Origin: Fidelibacterota bacterium
GTDB taxonomy: Bacteria; Fidelibacterota; Marinisomatia; SCGC-AAA003-L08; GCA-002704045
Reading direction: 5' to 3'
DNA length: 8,306 nucleotides
NCBI GenBank assembly: GCA_002704045.1
Contig: PAFF01000003.1
Span: forward strand, 1 to 8,306
In this document: positions 1-5,452 of the stretch, in pieces
Layout of the letters: each line of letters starts with the position of its first letter
Numbering within the stretch: the stretch's first letter is position 1
The notes under the pieces: generated by a model
Database searches by the model: none
What the model was told of the DNA's origin: nothing
Seen by the model: the letters and a program-made list of their open reading frames with translations, nothing else
Translations under genes and position numbers: made by a program

Positions 1-75
1 ATCATCACATCAATCATTTTTACTTTTTTAATCATAAATCATTTTTTCAAATCTCATAAAGTTGAATTAAATTAA
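1..75 (+). CDS. C-terminal end of a probable membrane protein (partial, runs off left edge)
   Basis: Frame 1 is open from the first base of the window to a TAA at 73-75 and encodes 24 residues, beginning IITSIIFTFLIINHFF and ending KSHKVELN. A hydrophobic run followed by a short basic, polar tail looks like a last membrane helix with a cytoplasmic tail. The other two plus frames are closed by stops within the first 60 bases. The stop lies only 4 bases before the antiporter ATG at 80, and that ATG has no visible Shine-Dalgarno sequence, which fits translational coupling within one operon. With so short a piece of AT-rich DNA, a chance open frame cannot be excluded, and no family can be assigned. 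Confidence 0.45.
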   Translation: MITSIIFTFLIINHFFKSHKVELN

Positions 76-79
76 TTAA

Positions 80-1309
80 ATGGAAGATATAAAATTAATC
101 ACTATTGGACTATTAATTCTGGGCTCTAATATATTTACTGCTGTATTCAAAAAAACTAAAATACCTGATGTTTTGCCATTGACATTGATTGGCCTATTCC
201 TTGGTCCCATTACAGGTATTTTACATGCTGAAGAATTTGGATTTGCAGGAGAAATTTTGGGTCCAATAGCTTTAATATTAATGCTTTTTGATGGAGGAAG
301 TCATTTTCAAATAAGCACTTTAAAATCAACTTTAATCAAATCATATAAATTACTTTTTGGTACTTTTTTCCTTACTACATTTTCAACATTTTTATTCTCA
401 TTACTTCTTCTAAATTATGAATTTTTACCTTCTTTGTTTATAGGTTTAATTTTAGGAAATATATCACCTGCTATTGTGGTACCTTTAATCAAACTCATAT
501 CAATTCCAAATAAAATAAAAAATATTCTATTCATTGAATCAGCTGTATCAGATGTTATAAGTATCATACTTTCTTTATCTATACTCAATATTATAAAAAT
601 TGGTTCAGTAGATTATGGTAAAATAATAGGATTAGAGGTTTTTGGTTCAATCATTTTGGCTATTATATTTGGTACACTTGGAGCTATAATATGGTCTACT
701 ATATTAAATAAAATTAGAAAATTTCCAAATACTATGTTTTCATCTCTTGCTTTTCTGTTTATTCTATTTGGATTATCAGATTTTTTCAGTTTTAATGGCC
801 CTATAACCGCCCTCACATTTGGCATGATTTTAGCTAATTCCAAAAAACTTCCCAAAGAATTGGTAACTAAATTTGGGGCTTTGAATTTTGAAGAATTCAA
901 TGATATTGAAAGAACTTTATTTTCTGAAGTGATTTTTTTAGTAAAAACATTCTTCTTTATTTTTCTTGGCATATCAATTCAGTTAAATAATCTTAAATTA
1001 ATATTTTTTGGTTTTATTTTAACTATCATAATACTAATTGGCCGTTTATTAATTACGAAAATCACCGTTAAAGGATTTAGCACAAAATTTGATAGGGGAA
1101 TAATTAGCTCAATCATTCCAAAAGGTTTAGCGACTGCTGTTCTGGCAGATATTCCCATACAAATGTTTGATGGCCAAAATACTCAAATGTGGCTTGACAT
1201 AAGGTCTCTAGTTTATTCTGTCATATTATTTAGTATAATATTTACAAGTATATTAATTTATCTTCAAGAAAATCATATAATTGATGAAAAAGTTGAAAAA
1301 TATCTTTAA
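80..1309 (+). CDS. Monovalent cation:proton antiporter, CPA superfamily (NhaP/KefB-like)
   Basis: This 409-residue integral membrane protein probably exchanges Na+ or K+ for H+ across the inner membrane, for pH and sodium homeostasis. It has about 12 hydrophobic segments, the usual membrane-domain length, and no C-terminal RCK/TrkA-N domain. The family landmarks are visible: ALILMLFDGG at 64-73; the unwound-helix motif GNISPAIVVPL at 126-136, resembling the S/T-S-x-A-I-V type rather than the T-D-P of classical NhaP; the ion-site motif ESAVSD at 153-158; and RGIISSIIPKGLATAVLA at 339-356, matching the conserved RG...KGL region of the late helices. At the ion site a serine (S157) precedes the conserved D158, where CPA1 exchangers have Asn and CPA2 have Asp. 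The ion and stoichiometry therefore cannot be read from the sequence. The ATG at 80 lies 4 bases after an upstream open frame. The stop overlaps the next ATG (TAATG). Confidence 0.88.
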   Translation: MEDIKLITIGLLILGSNIFTAVFKKTKIPDVLPLTLIGLFLGPITGILHAEEFGFAGEILGPIALILMLFDGGSHFQISTLKSTLIKSYKLLFGTFFLTTFSTFLFSLLLLNYEFLPSLFIGLILGNISPAIVVPLIKLISIPNKIKNILFIESAVSDVISIILSLSILNIIKIGSVDYGKIIGLEVFGSIILAIIFGTLGAIIWSTILNKIRKFPNTMFSSLAFLFILFGLSDFFSFNGPITALTFGMILANSKKLPKELVTKFGALNFEEFNDIERTLFSEVIFLVKTFFFIFLGISIQLNNLKLIFFGFILTIIILIGRLLITKITVKGFSTKFDRGIISSIIPKGLATAVLADIPIQMFDGQNTQMWLDIRSLVYSVILFSIIFTSILIYLQENHIIDEKVEKYL

Positions 1310-1500
1310 TGAATAAATTTATTATTTCATTTAATAATTCGAAAAGTTCTGATAAGAAAAGTATATTTAGAAAATTCGTTTATTTTACAATTTCATTGTT
1401 ATTTCTAACTATTATTTTGTACGTAGGTTTTTATGTTTTACTGTTTTTAATTATATTTTTTGGAGTAAAGTACTGTATAAATTTTTTAAAAAATTTATAA
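1309..1500 (+). CDS. Small membrane protein of unknown function, coupled to the antiporter
   Basis: This is a 63-residue protein with a polar, lysine- and serine-rich N-terminus (residues 1-22) and a long hydrophobic stretch from about 24 to 61. That stretch could form one long or two short membrane helices with a turn near G40. The basic residues K16, K17, R21 and K22 before the first helix suggest a cytoplasmic N-terminus. I do not recognise a family. Support for its being real is the one-base TAATG overlap with the antiporter stop (typical of translational coupling), the uninterrupted frame, and the absence of a better gene on either strand here. It may be an accessory or stabilising subunit of the antiporter, but that is only positional inference. 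Its stop falls inside a palindrome shared with the convergent adenosyltransferase gene, which it overlaps by 6 bases. Confidence 0.6.
   Translation: MNKFIISFNNSKSSDKKSIFRKFVYFTISLLFLTIILYVGFYVLLFLIIFFGVKYCINFLKNL
1476..1499. terminator. 24-bp AT-only perfect palindrome at converging gene ends, candidate bidirectional terminator
   Basis: TATAAATTTTTT is followed immediately by its exact reverse complement AAAAAATTTATA. The stop codons of the plus-strand small membrane protein (1498-1500) and the minus-strand adenosyltransferase (1495-1497) both lie in it. In RNA it could form about a 10-bp A-U stem on either strand, with U-runs inside the stem. It has no G-C pairs, so a classical intrinsic terminator is not proven. 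The position between two converging genes with no spacer makes a two-way transcription end plausible. Confidence 0.35.
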
Positions 1501-2097
1501 TTTTGGGTCCCAAAGGTTTTCTGCCCTGTCCATTTTATGAGAAAACCACCTACTTAATACGAAAAAAAGATCTGATAATCTATTCAAATATGGTATAACA
1601 TTCTCATCAACTTTGGTCTTTTTCGTTAAAGAAACACAAATGCGCTCGGAGCGTCGACAAATAGTTCTTGCTAAATGAAGAAGGGCATTTATACTTGATC
1701 CACCTGGTAAAACAAAAGAAGTTAATTCAGGAAGGTTAACGTTATATTGATCAATCTCATTTTCTAATTTTATGATATTGTCTCTATTAATTGAAGGGAA
1801 ATTACTTTTTTTATCTATATCTAATCTTGATAAAGATGAACCCAAATTAAATAATTCATTTTGAATCCTTGTGAAAATTTTTAACGTTTTATCTGTAATA
1901 TTTTTTTTTTCAATTTTATTTATTTCACTAATGCACAAACCTAAAACTGAATTTAGCTCATCAATTGTTCCATATGCATCAATTCTTAAATCATCTTTAT
2001 CAACCTTTATTCCGCCAATCAAAGAGGTTCTCCCGTGATCGCCATTTCTAGTGTATACTTTGTTTATTCTAATATTTGAATCTTTATTTTTTGACAT
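1495..2097 (-). CDS. pduO: PduO-type ATP:cob(I)alamin adenosyltransferase
   Basis: This enzyme transfers the adenosyl group of ATP to the cobalt of cob(I)alamin, giving adenosylcobalamin for enzymes such as methylmalonyl-CoA mutase or class II ribonucleotide reductase. It is a cytosolic, normally trimeric helical bundle. Its 200 residues match the family length. The family signatures appear in order: the ATP-binding N-terminal motif VYTRNGDHGRTSL at 14-26; RIDAYGTIDELNSVLG at 38-53; the cobalamin-site segment SFVLPGG at 127-133, whose F128 corresponds to the phenylalanine that displaces the lower ligand; RTICRRSER at 144-152; and PYLNRLSDLFFVLSR at 169-183. No key residue appears to be missing. 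It starts at an ATG without a strong Shine-Dalgarno sequence. It is separated from the galactokinase gene by 109 bp containing two inverted repeats, so it probably has its own promoter. No cobalamin-biosynthetic or B12-dependent gene is in the window, which fits salvage of scavenged corrinoid. Confidence 0.94.
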   Translation of the reverse strand: MSKNKDSNIRINKVYTRNGDHGRTSLIGGIKVDKDDLRIDAYGTIDELNSVLGLCISEINKIEKKNITDKTLKIFTRIQNELFNLGSSLSRLDIDKKSNFPSINRDNIIKLENEIDQYNVNLPELTSFVLPGGSSINALLHLARTICRRSERICVSLTKKTKVDENVIPYLNRLSDLFFVLSRWFSHKMDRAENLWDPKL

Positions 2098-2122
2098 ACT
2101 TGATTTATTTTAATTATTAATT

Positions 2123-2160
2123 CTAATGGTGTAATTTATATTATTTTTACATCACATTAG
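2123..2160. promoter_or_regulatory. Interrupted inverted repeat upstream of the adenosyltransferase gene, candidate operator or leader hairpin
   Basis: On the plus strand, CTAATG-G-TGTAA (2123-2134) faces TTACA-TCA-CATTAG (2147-2160). That is 6 + 5 paired bases with a 1/3-base internal bulge around a 12-base AT-only centre. It lies 26-63 bases before the adenosyltransferase ATG, where a promoter would be expected. The centre, read on the minus strand, contains TAATAT/TATAAA-like sequence that could serve as a -10 element. I see no convincing -35 element and no cobalamin-riboswitch (B12-box) sequence. The dyad is visible in the sequence; any regulatory role is inference. Confidence 0.3.
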
Positions 2161-2162
2161 TT

Positions 2163-2187
2163 ATTTTTATTAATATTAAATAAAAAT
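2163..2187. terminator. AT-only hairpin just after the galactokinase gene, weak terminator candidate
   Basis: ATTTTTATT (2163-2171) and AATAAAAAT (2179-2187) are perfect 9-bp arms around a 7-base loop. The structure starts 20 bases beyond the galactokinase stop, at the end of the long leftward gene cluster and before the adenosyltransferase gene. It lacks G-C pairs, and no clean U-tract follows on the minus strand, so it may instead be an mRNA 3'-end stabilising hairpin or a chance AT palindrome. Confidence 0.3.
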
Positions 2188-2206
2188 GCATTTAAGGATT
2201 ATATAA

Positions 2207-3379
2207 TCAAACTTTAACTATACTTAATCCACTAGAAAATAGGAACTCTTCTACCATTATGTCATATCCATATTTTTTGTAAAAACTCTTTTTAATATTT
2301 GAAATAAATTCTTTTTTATATTTTTTATCAATTAAATTGATTGTACAACCTCCAAAACCACCACCCATTATTCTTCCACCCAAAAAACCATTTTCTTTTT
2401 TAGAAATATCAATGATAAAATCAATTTCATTGCAGCTCACATTATAATTATTAGCTAAGCTATCGTGAGATTGATTTAGTAAATTACCAATTAAATTAAG
2501 ATCACCCGATAAAATTGCTTTTTTCATTTTAAAAACTCTTTGATTCTCAGTAATTATGTGTAGTAATCTGTTATAAAATATTTTATTATGTTTTATTTCC
2601 TTGATTATTTCAATATTAATAGAGTTAAAATTTAACTTTTGTTTAATTTTTTGATTTAAAAAATTAATTGCATCACTACATTCTAACACTCTTTGATTAT
2701 AATCAGAAAAAATTAATTTCCTTTCAACCATACTATTTACTAATATCCAACAACCATTTTTAATATTTGATTTAAAATATTCATGATTTAAATTTTTAAA
2801 ATCTATTAACAAAAATTGATTTTTTTTTGAAAAAATTGATGCATATTGATCCAAGAATCCACTTTTTATACCAAGAATTTTATTTTCAATTAAATTGCAA
2901 ATTTTTAAAATTTCATAATTATCTATATTTAATGCAAATAATTTCACAATTGAAGAAACTATAGAAACTTCAAGTGCTGCTGAACTTGACAAACCAAAAC
3001 CTATTGGTATATTTCCACCAATTAATATATTAAAACCTTTTTTAACATTATATTTTTCTTTTATTAAATAAATTGAAGCTTTAACATATTTTTCCCAAAG
3101 CTCACCATTTAAATTTGACTGATCATATGAAAATCTTAATGTTTTTTTATAGTTTAAAGAAAATACATTTATTATTCGATCTTTTCTTAGTGATGCTAAT
3201 GTCAAAATCCATTTATTAACTGCTGCTGGAATAGCTAAGCCTTTATTATAATCTGTATGTTCTCCAATTATATTTACTCTTCCAGGAGCAATGCTTACAA
3301 TTGATGGTAATTCATTAAATCTATTTATAAATTGAATCTTATAATCTTGGATTAAATTATTTTTTGAGATTCTATCCAA
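2207..3379 (-). CDS. galK: Galactokinase family GHMP kinase
   Basis: This cytosolic kinase phosphorylates galactose, or a close relative such as GalNAc, at C1 using ATP. Counting from the TTG at 3379 gives 390 residues, near the 382 of E. coli GalK. Visible motifs are the galactokinase signature APGRVNIIGEHTDYN at 31-45 (R34, and sugar-contact E40, H41 and D43); the GHMP ATP-binding glycine/serine loop PIGFGLSSSAALE at 125-137; the catalytic base D177 in GFLDQYAS; and GGRIMGGGFGGC at 334-345. The frame is also open to a TTG at 3421, but that start would overlap the nucleotidyltransferase gene by 70 bp and add a tail not expected in the family. The TTG at 3379 follows AAGGA at 9-base spacing, and no ATG occurs before motif 1. 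It overlaps the upstream gene by 28 bp and ends a four-gene cluster. The substrate cannot be separated from GalNAc or a similar sugar by sequence alone. Confidence 0.9.
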   Translation of the reverse strand: MDRISKNNLIQDYKIQFINRFNELPSIVSIAPGRVNIIGEHTDYNKGLAIPAAVNKWILTLASLRKDRIINVFSLNYKKTLRFSYDQSNLNGELWEKYVKASIYLIKEKYNVKKGFNILIGGNIPIGFGLSSSAALEVSIVSSIVKLFALNIDNYEILKICNLIENKILGIKSGFLDQYASIFSKKNQFLLIDFKNLNHEYFKSNIKNGCWILVNSMVERKLIFSDYNQRVLECSDAINFLNQKIKQKLNFNSINIEIIKEIKHNKIFYNRLLHIITENQRVFKMKKAILSGDLNLIGNLLNQSHDSLANNYNVSCNEIDFIIDISKKENGFLGGRIMGGGFGGCTINLIDKKYKKEFISNIKKSFYKKYGYDIMVEEFLFSSGLSIVKV

Positions 3380-4080
3380 CTTATATCTTCCTTTGTGTTC
3401 AATCCAATAAGCTTTCTCCAATCTTCAATAATTAATGAATTGATTTTTTTATTTTTAACAATCAAATGATTTAGTATTTCAGTAAGATAGATTTCATTAT
3501 TATCTTTGTCAGGCTTCAATAAATCAAGGAATTCCAATAAGATATTAGCTCTAAATAAATAATGCGAACCAAATAATTCAAATGATTCCAGTTCAGTTTC
3601 TGATGCATCCTTTTCTTCAACAATTCTGGAAATTCTTCCATTAGTTCTTATAACTCTTGCGTATGGAAATTTTTTTTCAGTAAATAAAGAAGTCAATATA
3701 GTACAATCTGAAAAATTTAATTTGTGATCAGTAAGCATTTTTTTTAATATGTTATGATTTACAAATGGACTATCCCCAACGAACACAAATACTTGATCAT
3801 ATTGATATATTTCTTTTTTTGCCTGTTTAACAGCATGACCAGTTCCAAGGGGTTCATTTTGATAAATAAATTTTACTCTGTCTTTGTATTGCAGATAATA
3901 ATTTTTATCTAATGGATTTATTATGATTCCTAAATCAATTTCATTTTTACTAAATGCATCAAATAGCCATGATAAGATTGGTTTTTGAAAAACTGGGTTC
4001 AGACATTTTGGTATGTTTGATTGCATTCTTGTTCCTTTACCAGCAGCAAGAATAAGGGCTAATGTTTTAGTTTGATTCAT
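3352..4080 (-). CDS. GlmU-like single-domain sugar-1-phosphate nucleotidyltransferase
   Basis: This predicted cytosolic enzyme joins a sugar 1-phosphate to an NTP, releasing pyrophosphate and a nucleotide sugar. Its 242 residues cover only the Rossmann-like pyrophosphorylase domain. The C-terminal left-handed beta-helix acetyltransferase domain of GlmU is absent. Motifs are LAAGKGTRM at 11-19 with K25 (nucleotide and phosphate binding), GTGHAV at 79-84, the metal-binding D103 in VGDSPF, IVEEKDA at 153-159, EIYLTEIL at 196-203, and N228 in GLNT, matching the second metal ligand of GlmU. By hand alignment with E. coli GlmU, the sugar contacts G140 and N169 are A141 and F170 here, while E154 is kept as E155. 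This argues against GlcNAc-1-P as substrate. Downstream overlap with a galactokinase-family gene suggests galactose-1-P or a related phosphate, with UTP the likeliest nucleotide. It overlaps the GH1 gene by 14 bp. Sugar and nucleotide specificity are inferred. Confidence 0.85.
   Translation of the reverse strand: MNQTKTLALILAAGKGTRMQSNIPKCLNPVFQKPILSWLFDAFSKNEIDLGIIINPLDKNYYLQYKDRVKFIYQNEPLGTGHAVKQAKKEIYQYDQVFVFVGDSPFVNHNILKKMLTDHKLNFSDCTILTSLFTEKKFPYARVIRTNGRISRIVEEKDASETELESFELFGSHYLFRANILLEFLDLLKPDKDNNEIYLTEILNHLIVKNKKINSLIIEDWRKLIGLNTKEDISWIESQKII
3389..3392 (-). promoter_or_regulatory. Ribosome binding site deciding the galactokinase TTG start
   Basis: Read on the minus strand, AAAGGAAGATATAAG precedes the TTG at 3379-3377. 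The AGGA core ends 9 bases before the TTG, within the usual range. It lies inside the 3' end of the nucleotidyltransferase gene. The alternative TTG at 3421 would overlap that gene by 70 bp. Confidence 0.6.
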
Positions 4081-5452
4081 TAATAATTTTTATATATTCT
4101 TTTGAACCATCTCTCAATTTCCTTTCTTGATTTTCAAAATCAACCTTGTATAAACCAAATTTCATATCATAACCCTCTGCCCATTCGAAATTATCCATTA
4201 ATGTCCAATAAAAATAACCTTTAACATTGACTCCTTCCTTAATTGATCTTAACATTGCATAAATATATCTTCTAATAAATAATTTTCTTCTATCATCTTT
4301 CTTATCAGCTATACCATTTTCTGTAATTATTATAGGCTTTCCAATCAATTTTACTCTTTGTATAGCCCTATATAAGCCTTCTGGATATATTGTGTATTCC
4401 ATATCGGTCATTGTATCATTTTTAGGATAAACATTTTCAAAAAATTCGTGTTTGTCAAATTTAAATTTTAAATGAATGTGTGAATAATAATTTAAACCAA
4501 AAAAATCTGTTGCTTTCATCGCTTGTTTATCTTCGTAAAAAAGTTTAATAAAAAAGGGAATATTAATTTTTATTTTTCCATATTTTAAATATGAAAAAGA
4601 CATTTCATTGTATACTAGATCAGAAACTCTACAAGCTATCCAATCAAATAAATTCCATCTTCTTGCAGGATCAAATTGCATAACATTTTTAACAATACCT
4701 ATACTAGAAGAATCTCCATTTTTCATTTTTTTTAACTCTTGATAAACTTCTGTATGAGCAATTAATAAATTTCTGTGAACTATAGCCGCGAGCTGAGGAT
4801 TCTTTTTACCAGGTGGAAAAATACCTATAAAATAACCCATCACTGAATATACCTCGGGCTCATTTATAGTACACCAATTTTTGACTTCTTTACTATAAAT
4901 TGAAAAAACTGTTTTACAAAAATTTTTAAAATATTTAATATTTGATTTTTTTTCAAATCCACCTAGTTTATCAAACCAAAGGGGGTTAGTAAAATGATGA
5001 AGTGTAATATATGGGGTTATATTATTTTTAATTAAATATGAAATTAAATCTGAATAATGATTTAATACACTTTGATCAAATTCACCCTGCTGGGGTTCAA
5101 TTTTGCTCCACTCTATTGATAATCTATAATGAGAAACTCCTAGTTTTTTTAATAACTCAGTGTCTTGTTTATAATTATTCCAATGATCACAAGCTATTCC
5201 AGATTTTTGATTATCTTTTATTCTAGGTAATCCTTTCTTATCAACAGAATTTTCCCAATCATACCAATTATTATTTTCACAATTACCCTCAACTTGATGA
5301 GCAGCAGTTGCTGTTCCCCAAAAGAAATTCTTAGGAAATTTTAGATTTGAATCATTTATAATATCCCAATTCCACCTCAATTCTGGATATTTTAAGTTAA
5401 AATAAGCAATAATGACAACATAAATTAGAATAAAAAAATATAATAATATCAT
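4067..5452 (-). CDS. Glycoside hydrolase family 1 beta-glycosidase with N-terminal membrane helix
   Basis: This is a retaining beta-glucosidase/beta-galactosidase-type enzyme of 461 residues. The GH1 barrel begins at FPKNFFWGTATAAHQVEG (39-56). The acid/base is E198 in TINEP and the nucleophile is E378 in ITENG. Q53, H153, N197, W417, E423 and W424 supply the usual -1 site. E423 in NFEWAEGY is the residue that contacts O4/O6 of an unphosphorylated sugar, so this is not a 6-phospho-glycosidase. That fits an MFS rather than a PTS partner. Unusually, residues 2-18 are strongly hydrophobic and are followed by a 20-residue linker before the barrel, without a clear signal-peptidase site. The protein is probably membrane-tethered, and its orientation is not clear from the flanking charges. 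There is no later Met before residue 205, and the ATG overlaps the MFS stop as ATGA, so this start is secure. Glucoside versus galactoside preference is not readable; the downstream galactokinase favours a galactoside. Confidence 0.92.
   Translation of the reverse strand: MILLYFFILIYVVIIAYFNLKYPELRWNWDIINDSNLKFPKNFFWGTATAAHQVEGNCENNNWYDWENSVDKKGLPRIKDNQKSGIACDHWNNYKQDTELLKKLGVSHYRLSIEWSKIEPQQGEFDQSVLNHYSDLISYLIKNNITPYITLHHFTNPLWFDKLGGFEKKSNIKYFKNFCKTVFSIYSKEVKNWCTINEPEVYSVMGYFIGIFPPGKKNPQLAAIVHRNLLIAHTEVYQELKKMKNGDSSSIGIVKNVMQFDPARRWNLFDWIACRVSDLVYNEMSFSYLKYGKIKINIPFFIKLFYEDKQAMKATDFFGLNYYSHIHLKFKFDKHEFFENVYPKNDTMTDMEYTIYPEGLYRAIQRVKLIGKPIIITENGIADKKDDRRKLFIRRYIYAMLRSIKEGVNVKGYFYWTLMDNFEWAEGYDMKFGLYKVDFENQERKLRDGSKEYIKIINESN

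Noticed and set aside
613..972. Open reading frame of 119 codons on the minus strand inside the antiporter gene
   Set aside because: It is fully antisense to a well-supported membrane transporter gene, has low-complexity basic composition and no recognisable motif, and looks like a shadow of the coding strand.
2123..2160. CRP/FNR-type operator suggested by TGTGA-like half sites in the dyad
   Set aside because: The two halves do not have the required TGTGA-N6-TCACA spacing; the paired arms are 12 bases apart and differ in sequence.
2098..2206. Possible cobalamin riboswitch before the adenosyltransferase gene
   Set aside because: The 109-base spacer is too short for the element and contains no B12-box-like GC-rich conserved sequence.
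5038..5226. Open reading frame of 62 codons on the plus strand inside the GH1 gene
   Set aside because: It is antisense to the conserved GH1 barrel, with no ribosome binding site or family resemblance.
4067..5452. 6-phospho-beta-glycosidase assignment for the GH1 enzyme
   Set aside because: The residue that is Ser or Ala in 6-phospho enzymes is Glu423 here (NFEW), and the partner transporter is MFS rather than PTS.
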